A stretch of 64,000 nt of DNA from Pseudomonas poae (GCA_028869255.1 CP110972.1:2733001-2797000); one strand, 5' to 3'; counted from the stretch's first letter, positions 17,969-27,307 are shown. Made by a program: numbers and translations. The notes: generated by a model not told the origin, from the sequence alone.

Positions 17969-19349
17969 CCCCTTCCACCTGTCAAGTAATGCCTGGTGCG
18001 GAAACACAACGGCCAGCGGAGACATATCCCTGGCCAGCACTTGGTCATTATTAGTGAGTGTCGAGTCTGAAGACATGCATGCACTGGTGGGCCATGTCCC
18101 TCCGGCTGCCAACCTCGAAGACTGGCGAGACCCGGCAATCGGTTGGGGCCTTGTGTTACCTGACTGCAACGGTAGGACCGACGCGGATAAAGCCCAGGCG
18201 GTTGATGCCCCAGAATGCGTGCGGACGCTGCTCAAAGAACGCGGGAATGCACCGGTATTCCGCTATCGTCCAGAGCTGGCCATGGGGGGAAGGCTTCGAC
18301 GGTATTTTCCCGATAAAGGCCCGGTAGACCCCCATCTCGCCGGAGAACGCGGTATCGGCGACTACAGAATCCCCCGTTACCTGCTGATCATCGGTTCTCC
18401 CACTGACATTCCGTGGAGTTTTCAATACCGCTTGCAGACCGACGCCTTTGTAGGCCGCCTGGACCTGGATGAGACGGGCCTGAAAAACTACATCAACGCC
18501 CTACTGGAAAACTGGTCTGGCAGCACGCGTGATTTCGACACGCCAGTTATCTGGGCAGTCAACCATGGCACCAGGGATATCAGCCATCTGATGGCTAATA
18601 CCATCGCCAAACGCGTGTCTGAAACGCTTTCAGGCTATGGGTTCACCCCATCGTTTCTGACGGGGCAAGAAGCGCGTTTGCACAATTTCTACCAGGCATT
18701 GCATGCGCAACAACCGGCCTTCGTGCTGACCACCAGCCATGGCGCCACGTTTCCGTTGGATTCACCCACCCAGCTTGCGGCGCAATTGGGCCTGATGGTC
18801 GACCTTGACGAAAGCCTGCTTAATGTAGAAACGCTGCAACAGTTCTGGAACCCCAGTGGGGCGATCTGGTACGCCCATGCCTGTTGCTCTGCAGGCGCAG
18901 ACAAACCCTCGGAATTCCAGGGTTTGGTCGACCGGGAGTCGTCGCTGGGCAACATGTTGCACAAGGTCGCCAGTATCGGCCCCTGCACCGCCCCATTACC
19001 CCGCCAACTGCTGGGCGCCGAACACCCGCTGGGCGCATTCGTTGGCCATGTCGAACCTACCTTCGACTGGACGTTAAGGGATCCTGACACGGGGCAGGTG
19101 ATGGTCCAGCAGATGATCGTCAATCCGTTGACCCGGTGCCTGCATAGCGCAGCGCGTCAACCAATAGGCATGGCGATCGAGGGCTACTATACGGCGGTGG
19201 CAGGTTACCTGTTGGAGCACTCCAATAGTTTGATCGACTACAACGATCGCGTACCCGATGCCAAAACCAGGATGATCAAAGCCAAACTCCTGGCCATGGA
19301 CCGTCTCGCCATGGTGACCCTCGGCGACCCAACCGTGTGCCTGCCGTAG
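17958..19349 (+). CDS. Caspase/gingipain-like (clan CD) cysteine peptidase-like protein, last gene of the CHAT operon
   Basis: A 463-residue protein with AAGGAG before ATG 17958, overlapping the previous gene by 11 bases. It lacks a clear CHAT start motif, but has a caspase-like order: a beta strand ending in YLLIIGSPTDIPW, a strand with VLTTSHGATF (His261), and IWYAHACCSAG (Cys309/Cys310). This His-then-Cys arrangement is that of clan CD peptidases, with resemblance to C25 (gingipain-type) domains. The family cannot be named with certainty. It ends five bases before the convergent channel gene. Confidence 0.6.
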   Translation: MAINPFHLSSNAWCGNTTASGDISLASTWSLLVSVESEDMHALVGHVPPAANLEDWRDPAIGWGLVLPDCNGRTDADKAQAVDAPECVRTLLKERGNAPVFRYRPELAMGGRLRRYFPDKGPVDPHLAGERGIGDYRIPRYLLIIGSPTDIPWSFQYRLQTDAFVGRLDLDETGLKNYINALLENWSGSTRDFDTPVIWAVNHGTRDISHLMANTIAKRVSETLSGYGFTPSFLTGQEARLHNFYQALHAQQPAFVLTTSHGATFPLDSPTQLAAQLGLMVDLDESLLNVETLQQFWNPSGAIWYAHACCSAGADKPSEFQGLVDRESSLGNMLHKVASIGPCTAPLPRQLLGAEHPLGAFVGHVEPTFDWTLRDPDTGQVMVQQMIVNPLTRCLHSAARQPIGMAIEGYYTAVAGYLLEHSNSLIDYNDRVPDAKTRMIKAKLLAMDRLAMVTLGDPTVCLP

Positions 19350-19353
19350 CCCG

Positions 19354-20799
19354 TCACAGCCCGCGCTTGCGCAGCCACTGCAGAAAGCCCTTCTTGACCG
19401 GCACCACTGGTGCGTCCTGGGTCAGGGCCTGCGCGGCGTGCAGGCGGAAATCCAGCAGGGTTTTCATGGCTTCGCTGATGTCGTGCCGCGCATCCAGGCA
19501 CGGCTTCAGATATTCCTTCTCGATGCGGTACAGCGTACAAAAGGTCTTGGCGGAAAAATCCGCCAGCGTCGCCTCATCCGACAAGATCCCCGCCTCGCCG
19601 ATCACCTCACCCGGCCCCATGCGCCCGGCTTCGAACTTATGCCCGCCCTTGGTCAGCATCACCGAGACCACGCCCGACTCGACGATAAACAAGTGGTCGC
19701 TGACCTCCCCCGCCGGCAGGATCATCTCGCCGGCGCGATAGGTGTGCAGGGTCATGTTCTGGCTGAAGGTGTCTTTCTCTTCCTGGCGCAGGGTGGAGAA
19801 AATCGACGAACGCTCCAGCAACGCCCGTGCGGCGGACATGGCAGGCGGCGCGCCGCTTTCGGTGGCCGACAGCAAACCCACGCCCGCCGCCTGCAAGTGG
19901 CGGAATGCGAGGTCGTACAGCTGGTTACGCACCTCGCGCTTGAGGGGCATGGCGGGCACAAACCCGCTGATTTCATACTCCACCCCGCCACTGGCCGAGG
20001 TTTTGAACGCGACGCTGGGCGCCGGCTTGGCCAGCAGCGGGCGGCAACCCTGCATCGCCCGCTCCAGCGCCTCGATCACGGTTTGCGGGCGCGCATGGGG
20101 GCTGACCTGCACGCTGACCGCCAGGCCGAACATATCCGCCGGGCGCGAGAAGTTGATGATCTTGGCCTTGGCCGCAAGGGAATTGGGAATCACCGCCATG
20201 CTGCCCTGGGAGGTTTGCAGGCGAGTGGCGCGCCAGTCGATGTCCGTGACCCGGCCTTCGGTGCCGTCGATGGAGATCCAGTCGTCCAGTTGATACGGCT
20301 TGGTGGTATTGAGCACGATCCCGGAAAATACATCGCTCAGGGTGCTTTGCAGCGCCAGGCCGACGATGATCGCCACCGCGCCGGAGGTGGCCAGCACGCC
20401 CTTGACCGGCAGGTCGAGCACGTAGGCCATGGCGGCGATGATCGCGATCAGGAAAATCACCGCGCCCATCAAGTCCTGCAACAGCCGCCCGGTGTGGCCG
20501 ACCCGCTGCATCATCAACGCGCCGAGCAATACCGTGAGGGTACGCGCAGCGAACAGCCACCAGCCGATCTGCAAGGCCGTGGCGGCCATGTGCAAGGCGG
20601 TGTTGTCGGCATACGGCGCGAGCTGCATGGGGTTCATGCCGTCGTTGAACAGCACGGCACTGAACACCGCAAAGATCACCAAGCGCGCCGCGAGCTTCCA
20701 GTTGGCAAGGTTGGCGGAAATAAGACGCCACACGGCGATGTCGATAAAGATCAGCGCCAAGGCGCACAGCATCGGGTGATCAGCGATAAATGAGGGCAT
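19354..20799 (-). CDS. MscS-family channel with C-terminal cyclic-nucleotide-binding domain
   Basis: A 481-residue inner-membrane protein. Four or so TM segments in residues 1-150 precede the MscS pore/beta domain: SGAVAIIVGLALQSTLSDVF, then LDDWISIDGTEGRVTDIDWR. Residues about 340-450 form a cNMP-binding fold (YRAGEMILPAGEVSDHLFIV, GPGEVIGEAGILSDEATLAD). The phosphate-binding arginine usual after GE..L in cAMP/cGMP sites is not obvious here (DEATLADFSAKT), so the ligand is uncertain. Members of this architecture are cNMP-gated relatives of mechanosensitive channels. ATG 20799 follows GGAG at 8 bases; the longer open frame upstream runs through a REPIN and is not coding. Confidence 0.85.
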   Translation of the reverse strand: MPSFIADHPMLCALALIFIDIAVWRLISANLANWKLAARLVIFAVFSAVLFNDGMNPMQLAPYADNTALHMAATALQIGWWLFAARTLTVLLGALMMQRVGHTGRLLQDLMGAVIFLIAIIAAMAYVLDLPVKGVLATSGAVAIIVGLALQSTLSDVFSGIVLNTTKPYQLDDWISIDGTEGRVTDIDWRATRLQTSQGSMAVIPNSLAAKAKIINFSRPADMFGLAVSVQVSPHARPQTVIEALERAMQGCRPLLAKPAPSVAFKTSASGGVEYEISGFVPAMPLKREVRNQLYDLAFRHLQAAGVGLLSATESGAPPAMSAARALLERSSIFSTLRQEEKDTFSQNMTLHTYRAGEMILPAGEVSDHLFIVESGVVSVMLTKGGHKFEAGRMGPGEVIGEAGILSDEATLADFSAKTFCTLYRIEKEYLKPCLDARHDISEAMKTLLDFRLHAAQALTQDAPVVPVKKGFLQWLRKRGL

Positions 20800-20860
20800 C
20801 CAGGCGACTCCAGGGCGAATGACCGGAAGATCGCATGAAATGGGCACGCTGGAAACAAAA

Positions 20861-20947
20861 TGTGGGAGCTGGCTTGCCGGCGATGCAGACGCCTCGGTGT
20901 ATTGGTTACACCGCGCCGATGCTATCGCAGGCAAGCCAGCTCCCGCA
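20861..20947. repeat. REPIN (TGTGGGAGCTGGCTTGCC type)
   Basis: Left arm TGTGGGAGCTGGCTTGCCGG (20861-20880, extending to 20884) and right arm 20924-20947 are near-perfect reverse complements, one mismatch in each arm region. It lies between the channel and pirin genes. Confidence 0.88.
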
Positions 20948-20965
20948 GGGTTTTGCGGCGAGTCG

Positions 20966-21831
20966 TCAGGCGTGCATTTGCCCGAACTGCCCCGAGTGGA
21001 AGTCGGCAAATGCCTGATGGATTTCCTGCTCGGTGTTCATCACAAACGGACCATGGCCGACGATGGGCTCATCGATCGGTTCGCCGCTGAGCAGCAGCAC
21101 CTTGGCGTCGTCGCTGGCCTCCAGGGTCAGTTGCTCGCCATCGCGCTCGAACAGCGCCAGTTGGCCTGGGCGCGCCACTTCTTCGCCGTTGACCCGCACC
21201 GTGCCACGCAGGATCACCAGCGCGGTATTGCGACCCGCGCGCAGGTCCAGCGTCACCGGGTTGCCGGCATTAAGGCGCAGGTCCCACACGTCAATCGGCG
21301 TAAAGGTGCGTGCAGGCCCACGGGTACCGGCGAACTCACCGGCGATAAGCCGCAGGTGCCCGGCATCGTTGGCCAATGGCAGCACAGGGATATCGTCGTC
21401 GACGATCGTCTGGTAGCCCGCTTCGGCCATTTTGTCCTTGGCCGGCAGGTTGACCCACAGTTGCACCATTTCCATCACCCCGCCGTTGCGGGCGAAAGCT
21501 TCGGAATGGAACTCTTCGTGGATGATGCCCTTGGCTGCGGTCATCCATTGCACGTCGCCGGGGCCGATCTTGCCGCCCGCGCCGGTGGAGTCGCGGTGTT
21601 CGACTTCGCCGTCGTACACAATCGTCACGGTTTCAAAGCCGCGATGCGGGTGCTGGCCGACGCCGCGGCGTTGCTCGGTGGGGGTGAAATCCGCTGGGCC
21701 CGCGTGGTCCAGCAGCAAGAATGGGCTGATGTGCTTGCCCATCGAGTCGTAGGAAAACAGCGTGCGCACCGGAAGCCGTCGCCAACCCAATGGGCGCGGG
21801 GGCTGGTGTAAATGCCGATGAGTTTTTTCAT
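20966..21831 (-). pseudogene. Pirin family protein, apparently frameshifted near its start
   Basis: Pirins are bicupin metalloproteins, some with quercetinase activity. HPHRGFETVTIVYDGEVEHR and DVQWMTAAKGIIHEEF are the conserved N-cupin metal-binding segments. The correct start is ATG 21831 with a strong GGAGG; it reads MKKLIGIYTSPRAHWVGDGF, then loses frame near 21771 (TTCCGG where TTCCCGG is expected). The continuing frame gives PVRTLFSYDSMGKHISPFL to the end at 20966. One added C gives a normal protein of about 288 residues. The alternative start of the long frame lacks the family N-terminus. Confidence 0.8.
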
Positions 21832-21950
21832 GGTGGTCCTCCAAAGTGCATACACCTTAAATCTCGCAACAATTTGGCGCTAGACCGCAAAAACAGCCTT
21901 GAGCGTTCCACTGACAGGACGGTATACCGCAGCATCACCACAAAAACAGC

Positions 21951-21969
21951 GTTAATGATAATGACTCGT
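21951..21969 (+). promoter_or_regulatory. Fur-box-like site upstream of the two-component operon
   Basis: GTTAATGATAATGACTCGT keeps the left two hexamers of the Fur consensus (TTAATGATAATGA) but the right part is weak. It is 43-61 bases before the response-regulator start. It fits with iron control of the TCS and of the facing TonB receptor. Confidence 0.5.
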
Positions 21970-22011
21970 AGTAATATCCGCCCTCTCCTGCTCAACCTTC
22001 CGAGGGCTGCA

Positions 22012-22755
22012 ATGCCGTTTGCCCCTGCGCCTGTCGCACCGCGTGTACTGGTGGTGGATGACCACCGCAAAATCCGCGAACCCTTGGCCACTTATCTGCG
22101 GCGCCACACCTTTGAAGTGCGCACCGCCGAAGACGCGGCCGGCATGTGGCAACTGCTCAAGGCCCAGGCGTTTGATGTGGTGGTGCTCGACGTGCTGCTG
22201 CCGGACGGCGATGGCTTTGAGTTATGCAACCAGTTGCACCGACGCAGCAACACCCCGGTGATCCTGCTGACTGCCCGCGACACCGCCGCCGACCGCGTGC
22301 GTGGCCTGGACCTGGGCGCGGACGACTACATTACCAAGCCCTTCGAACCCCGCGAGCTGGTGGCGCGCATCCACAGCGTGCTGCGCCGCCAGGGCCGCGC
22401 TGCCGGCCCCGCAGCCACTGACAGCGGCGCACGCGCCTATCAATTTGCCGGCTGGCATTTCAGCGTCAGCCGCGCCATTTTGCGCCGCGACGCGGGCGCG
22501 CCGATCCAGCTCAGCACTGCCGAAAGCCGCCTGCTGCAAGTGTTCCTCACTCACCCCAACACACTGCTGCCCCGTGAGCGGCTGATCGACCTGACCGCGG
22601 CTGCCGACAGCGACGTCAGCGACCGCGCCATCGACCGCCAGGTCAGCCGGCTGCGGCGCAAGCTGGCCCAGGACGATGCGGCGCCGGACCTGCTGCGCAC
22701 CATCTGGGGCGGCGGATACCTGCTGGCGGCCGAGGTCAATGAATGCACGCCCTGA
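22012..22755 (+). CDS. OmpR-family response regulator
   Basis: A 247-residue two-domain regulator. The receiver (about 10-122) has acidic pocket VVDD, phospho-acceptor Asp in VVVLDVLLPDG, Thr in ILLTARD and Lys in YITKPFEPREL. The winged helix (about 150-245) includes ESRLLQVFLTHPN, DRAIDRQVSRLRRKL and LLRTIWGGGYLL. ATG 22012 with GAGGG upstream is the best start. It is coupled by a 13-base overlap to the kinase. With the TonB receptor opposite and the Fur-like site, it resembles receptor-linked systems such as PfeRS/PirRS of P. aeruginosa (context inference). Confidence 0.87.
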   Translation: MPFAPAPVAPRVLVVDDHRKIREPLATYLRRHTFEVRTAEDAAGMWQLLKAQAFDVVVLDVLLPDGDGFELCNQLHRRSNTPVILLTARDTAADRVRGLDLGADDYITKPFEPRELVARIHSVLRRQGRAAGPAATDSGARAYQFAGWHFSVSRAILRRDAGAPIQLSTAESRLLQVFLTHPNTLLPRERLIDLTAAADSDVSDRAIDRQVSRLRRKLAQDDAAPDLLRTIWGGGYLLAAEVNECTP

Positions 22756-24095
22756 GCCGACTGTGGCCGCGCACGCTCGCACGCCAACTGAGCCTGTTGT
22801 TGCTGCTGGCGCTGTTGGCGTCGAATGCCATTGCGATGTTGGTTCTGCAACGCACCGGTAGCCTGATCCATCCGTTGTCCCGCAGCTTCAGCCTGGAACG
22901 CTTGAACACCGCTCATCACACAGCGATGGACCTGACCCCGGCGGAAACCGAGCACCTGTTGGCCGCCATGAGCACCGATGACACGCGCTTCTGGATTGCC
23001 TCGACGCCGGAAGTGGCACCGTTTGAGCTGCGCCCGGAGGAGCAGCGGCTGGCCAACGAGCTGCGCCACCAGTTGCAACTGGAAAACGCCGCCACGGTCG
23101 GCATGCAACTGGAGCGCATCAGCGGCGCCGACGCCCGCGCCCATGTGTTCAGCCCCGCCGGCTGGGCACCGTTGCGCCTGCGCAGCAGCGTCGCACTGCC
23201 GGGAGGCCGGTTCCTGAACGCGGTGCAATACCCCGCCGGCGCGTATGAATGGAGCCGCGTACTCGCCTACAGCCTGCCGGTAACCACGCTGCCGGTGCTG
23301 CTGATCGTGATGTTTTTTATTGCCCGCGTGGTACGTCCGGTCAAAACCCTGGCCCAGGCCACCGAGCGCGTGAGCCGCGGTGAATGGATCGCCCCGCTGC
23401 CCGAACGCGGCCCCCAAGAAGCACGCGACCTGACTGCCGCCTTCAACACCATGCAGGCCAGCCTGGCCCGGCATGTCGAAGGGCGCACACGGATGCTCGC
23501 AGCGGTCAGCCATGACCTGAATACACCGATCACCGAACTGCGCCTGCAAGTGGAATTGCTGGAGCCCGGCACGGCCCGCGATGACATGCTCGAAAGCCTC
23601 GCGGAACTGAGTGCAATGGTGCGCGAAACCCTGAGCTTCGTGCGCGATGACGCCGTGCAGGAGCCCACCGCCACAGTCTCGCTGAGCGGCCTGCTGGATG
23701 ACCTGGCCAAACGTTACCAGCGCCTGCAGCAGCCCGTGACCTGGCACGCCGCGCCGTCGCTGCTGCTGACCTGTCGCCCGCTGGCCCTCAAACGCGCGTT
23801 GACCAACCTGGTCGACAACGCCCTGCACCATGCCGGCGATGCCAGCCTGCGCCTGACGCGCCAAGAGGATGGCTGGCTGCGCATCGAAATTCTCGACCAC
23901 GGCCAGGGCCTGCCCGAAGACTGGCTGAGCAAAGTCTTCGAGCCGTTCGTGCAACGCGGCGTCAGCGACGGCGGCGTGGGGCTGGGGCTGGCGATTGCAC
24001 GTTCGTGCATCCAGGCCCATGGCGGCGAGCTGGTACTGGAGAATCGCCCACCGGCCGGCCTGTGCGCGGTGGTGCGATTGCCGGCGGCGCTTTAG
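22743..24095 (+). CDS. Sensor histidine kinase (EnvZ/OmpR type) paired with the regulator at 22012
   Basis: A 450-residue membrane kinase: TM1 near 17-36, a periplasmic loop of about 140 residues, TM2 near 176-196, HAMP (FIARVVRPVKTLAQATERVS), H-box AAVSHDLNTPITELRLQ, N-box NLVDNALHHAG, G1 DHGQGLPED and G2 GGVGLGLAIA. All catalytic boxes are intact. The ligand is not known. The gene ends by overlapping the convergent TonB receptor gene by four bases. Confidence 0.87.
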   Translation: MHALSRLWPRTLARQLSLLLLLALLASNAIAMLVLQRTGSLIHPLSRSFSLERLNTAHHTAMDLTPAETEHLLAAMSTDDTRFWIASTPEVAPFELRPEEQRLANELRHQLQLENAATVGMQLERISGADARAHVFSPAGWAPLRLRSSVALPGGRFLNAVQYPAGAYEWSRVLAYSLPVTTLPVLLIVMFFIARVVRPVKTLAQATERVSRGEWIAPLPERGPQEARDLTAAFNTMQASLARHVEGRTRMLAAVSHDLNTPITELRLQVELLEPGTARDDMLESLAELSAMVRETLSFVRDDAVQEPTATVSLSGLLDDLAKRYQRLQQPVTWHAAPSLLLTCRPLALKRALTNLVDNALHHAGDASLRLTRQEDGWLRIEILDHGQGLPEDWLSKVFEPFVQRGVSDGGVGLGLAIARSCIQAHGGELVLENRPPAGLCAVVRLPAAL

Positions 24096-26023
24096 AAGTT
24101 GAGTGTGGCGCCCATCCACAGCGTGCGGCCGTAGTTCACCGTGCCGTAAGTTTCATCGTCCAGGCGCTTGTCGGTGAGGTTATTGAGGGAGGCGTTGAGG
24201 GTCAGCGAATCGCTCACATCATAGGAGCCACCGAGGTCGGCCGTGGTGTAGCCCGGGGCGGGTTCGTCGGTGAGGGTGTTGCCGGTTTCTTCACCGTAGT
24301 AACTCAGCGACGCCCAGGCCTGGGTGCGGTCGTTGATCGCCCATTCGGTACGCAGATTGGCCTTTTGTTCTGGGGTAAGCGCCAGCGGCGCGCCTTTGTT
24401 GGCGCCGCTTTTCTGCTCGGAGTCGGTGTAGGTGTAGTTGGCCTTGAGCAGCACGCTGGGGTTGATGTCCCATTGCCCAGTGAGCTCCACGCCCTGGATG
24501 ATCGCCTGGTCGACGTTGACCCGCTCCATGATGGTGTAGCCGTTCCAGCGCCGGTCGGTGGTAACGGTGGAGAGTTTGTCCTGGAAGTCGTTGTAGAACA
24601 GCGTCACGCCGCCGGACAGGTTGTCGCGGTTGCTCCACAACGCCGAGACTTCATAGTTGGTGCTGGTTTCGGGCTTGAGGTCGGGGTTGCCGAACATCAC
24701 AAAACGGTTGCGGCGCAGGTAGGCGTAGTCCTCGACCACGGCGCGTAGTTCCGGTGCCTTGAAGCCACGGGCGATACCGCCTTTGAGAGTCCACTGTTCG
24801 GTGGCGCGCCATACCCCGTAGACCCGCGGGCTGAGGTGGGCGCCGTATTCTTCGTGCTCATCCAGGCGCAGGCCGGTGGTCAGGGCGAAGCGGTCGGTGA
24901 CCGACCACTCGTTTTCGGCGAACAAGGCTTTTTGCACCACCGAAAAGGTGTAGTCGACGCGGTCACCCAGGCCCTGGTTCCAGTCGGTCAGCTCGCTTTT
25001 GTTCCATTGCAGGCCCACGGTGCTGACGTTATAGGCGGTGGGCACCACCAGTTTGGCGTCGAATACCGTGTTCTTGATTTCGGGTTTGCGCCCGTAGATA
25101 TCGGTTTGCGCCGGGGTGGCCTTGCCTTCGCGGCTGGAGGTCTCCTGGGACAGGGCGACGTCCGAGGTGGCCCAACCCCAGCGGCCTTGGTGGGACAGCG
25201 ACCAGTGATCGCGATTGTTTTCCTGCTCGCGGGTGGCCCAGTTGGCGCTGATGCCGTCACCGTTTTTCAGGCGCGTGGCGCCCGCTTCCAGCAGGATGTC
25301 GTGGTCAATGGTCGGGGTGAAGGCCAGGCGTGCGGTGAGGTCGCGATGGTCGGCCTGGCTGAAACCGTTGGTCTGTTCGATATCGTCATCGGCCTGGCGA
25401 TCCAGGTAACGGCCCCACACCTGCAAACCGAGCCAATCTTCCTTGAGCGGGCCGCTGAGGTAGAACTGGGTCTGGCGCGCATTGCCCTGGTCACTGTGCT
25501 GGCGAGCCGAATAGTCGTAGCCGATCGAACCGCCCCAGGTCGGCGAGACCTTGCGCGTGATCACGTTGATCACCCCGCCGATGGCATCCGAGCCGTACAG
25601 CGAGGACATCGGCCCGCGCACCACCTCAATCCGTTCGATGGCGGCGGCCGGCGGCACGAAACTCTGTTCGTAGCCACTGTTGCCGTTGACCCGCGATTCC
25701 CGAGCGCTCTGGCGTTTACCGTCAACCATGATCAGCGTGTAATCGGCCGGCATGCCACGGATGGAAATATCGGTTTCATTCGCCCCGCCGTTGACGGTCA
25801 CGCCTTCCACATCACGCACCGCGTCACCAAGATCACGGTAGGATTTGCGGCGCAATGCTTCGCCATCGATCACCGTGACGGAGGCCGGCGCGTCTTCCAC
25901 GCTTTGGGCGAAGCCGGAGGCCGTCACCACGACATCATTGAGCGCCAACGGCTCGTCGGCGTGCGCGCTGAAGCTGCCGGCAACCAGCAGGGCCAAGGGT
26001 GTGAAGCGAAAAGCAGGAAGCAT
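24092..26023 (-). CDS. TonB-dependent siderophore receptor (catecholate, CirA/FepA-like)
   Basis: A 643-residue outer-membrane receptor. Signal peptide at 1-22 (ends FSAHA-DE), TonB-box-like ALNDVVVTA, plug with RDVEGVTVNGGANETDISIR and VRGPMSSLYGSDAIGGVIN, then a 22-strand barrel ending GRTLWMGATLNF with the terminal Phe needed for BAM. The IRGMPADYTLIMVDGKRQ segment is typical of CirA/FepA-type receptors. ATG 26023 has AAGG at 9 bases. A Fur-box-like site is just upstream. The exact siderophore cannot be read from sequence. Confidence 0.87.
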   Translation of the reverse strand: MLPAFRFTPLALLVAGSFSAHADEPLALNDVVVTASGFAQSVEDAPASVTVIDGEALRRKSYRDLGDAVRDVEGVTVNGGANETDISIRGMPADYTLIMVDGKRQSARESRVNGNSGYEQSFVPPAAAIERIEVVRGPMSSLYGSDAIGGVINVITRKVSPTWGGSIGYDYSARQHSDQGNARQTQFYLSGPLKEDWLGLQVWGRYLDRQADDDIEQTNGFSQADHRDLTARLAFTPTIDHDILLEAGATRLKNGDGISANWATREQENNRDHWSLSHQGRWGWATSDVALSQETSSREGKATPAQTDIYGRKPEIKNTVFDAKLVVPTAYNVSTVGLQWNKSELTDWNQGLGDRVDYTFSVVQKALFAENEWSVTDRFALTTGLRLDEHEEYGAHLSPRVYGVWRATEQWTLKGGIARGFKAPELRAVVEDYAYLRRNRFVMFGNPDLKPETSTNYEVSALWSNRDNLSGGVTLFYNDFQDKLSTVTTDRRWNGYTIMERVNVDQAIIQGVELTGQWDINPSVLLKANYTYTDSEQKSGANKGAPLALTPEQKANLRTEWAINDRTQAWASLSYYGEETGNTLTDEPAPGYTTADLGGSYDVSDSLTLNASLNNLTDKRLDDETYGTVNYGRTLWMGATLNF

Positions 26024-26053
26024 GGGCGTGGACCTTAGGATTAGACTCAAAAG

Positions 26054-26068
26054 AGAATCGTAATCATC
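26054..26068 (-). promoter_or_regulatory. Fur-box-like site upstream of the TonB receptor
   Basis: On the minus strand ATGATTACGATTCTC matches 11 of 15 positions of the Fur core ATGATAATCATTATC. It lies about 30-45 bases before the receptor start, where Fur would repress under iron sufficiency. Confidence 0.5.
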
Positions 26069-26101
26069 TAGCCCTGAATAACTTGGACAAAGTGTGACAA
26101 C

Positions 26102-27307
26102 TCAAGCCGTGGGCACCAGGGCCACGCGCCGCTCACGCAGCAGATGAAACGCGACGAACGCCGTCACTGCAAAACACGCCTGAATGATGATCATCGGCGT
26201 CGCACTGCCATCGCGCAGCTGGCTTAACAACAGGCCGCTGCAGGTGGCACCGAACATCTGCGCAAAGCCCATCAACCCCGCCGCCAGGCCGGCGCGATGT
26301 GCATTGGGCATGACCCCGCCCGTGACCGAACCGGGCAGCACCAGGCCGCCGCCCAGGGTCGCCAGGGCAATCGGAATATCCAGCCCCAGCACCGACAGGC
26401 CGAAAAGCGCATAAATGACCAGCGCCGAAACCCCACCAACCGCCACCAGCGTCACGCCCATCGCCACTATCCGCTGCGGGCCCAGGCGCAGGATGTTGCG
26501 TCGGGTGTAGGTGGAGCCGACGATCAGCATCGACACGATCACACCAAAATTGATGCCGTACTCAAGGCTGCTGAAGCCCAGCAGGTTGATAAACACCGCC
26601 GATGAACCCGCGATCACCGCAAACATGGCGCCATAGGTGCACGCCAGGGCCACCGCGAACGCACGGTATTGGCGGCCCTTGAGCAGGTCCAGGTATTGCC
26701 CGCCGAGGGTGCGCCAGTGGCCGGCCTTGGGGTCGAGGTAATGGTTGCTCTCGCGAAAAAACAGCAGTGCCAGCAACAACACCACGCTGCCAATGGCCAA
26801 TGCCAGGATGATCGGCGCATGCCAGCCGAACAGTTTGATCAGCAACCCACCGATCATCGGCGCGACGACAATCGCGTAGAGCATGCCGATCATGGTCAGC
26901 GCCAGTGCCGGCCCCGCTTCGGCCTTCCACACATCGCGCACCACGGTGCGCGCCAGTACCAGTGCGGCGCAGGCGCCCAAGCCTTGCATCACGCGGGCGG
27001 CGATAAATTGCTGAATATCGCTGACCAGCAGCATCGACAGGGTCGCCAGCACATACAGCACCAGGCCGCCAATCAGCACCGGGCGCCGGCCGATACGATC
27101 CGACAGCGGCCCGAACACCAACTGGCCCAGGCCGAATGCAGCGACAAACGCTGACAACGCCAGCAATGCCGACCCCGGTGGCGCCACCAGCGCCTGCTCG
27201 ATGGCGCCGAGGCCGGGGATCAGCAATTGGGTTGAGACCTCACCCAAGGCGGTCAGGGCAACCAGTAACAACAGCAAGCTGCGCGAAGGTGACGGGGCGT
27301 TTGCCAT
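26102..27307 (-). CDS. MFS drug-resistance transporter, Bcr/CflA family
   Basis: A 401-residue, 12-TM proton antiporter. FGLGQLVFGPLSDRIGRRPV is the MFS signature A, and RVMQGLGACAALVLARTVVR in TM4-5 is the drug-exporter motif typical of Bcr/CflA. It is divergent from an RND pump operon across a 104-base region with a palindromic operator, so both exporters may answer the same regulator. The substrate is unknown. Confidence 0.87.
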   Translation of the reverse strand: MANAPSPSRSLLLLLVALTALGEVSTQLLIPGLGAIEQALVAPPGSALLALSAFVAAFGLGQLVFGPLSDRIGRRPVLIGGLVLYVLATLSMLLVSDIQQFIAARVMQGLGACAALVLARTVVRDVWKAEAGPALALTMIGMLYAIVVAPMIGGLLIKLFGWHAPIILALAIGSVVLLLALLFFRESNHYLDPKAGHWRTLGGQYLDLLKGRQYRAFAVALACTYGAMFAVIAGSSAVFINLLGFSSLEYGINFGVIVSMLIVGSTYTRRNILRLGPQRIVAMGVTLVAVGGVSALVIYALFGLSVLGLDIPIALATLGGGLVLPGSVTGGVMPNAHRAGLAAGLMGFAQMFGATCSGLLLSQLRDGSATPMIIIQACFAVTAFVAFHLLRERRVALVPTA

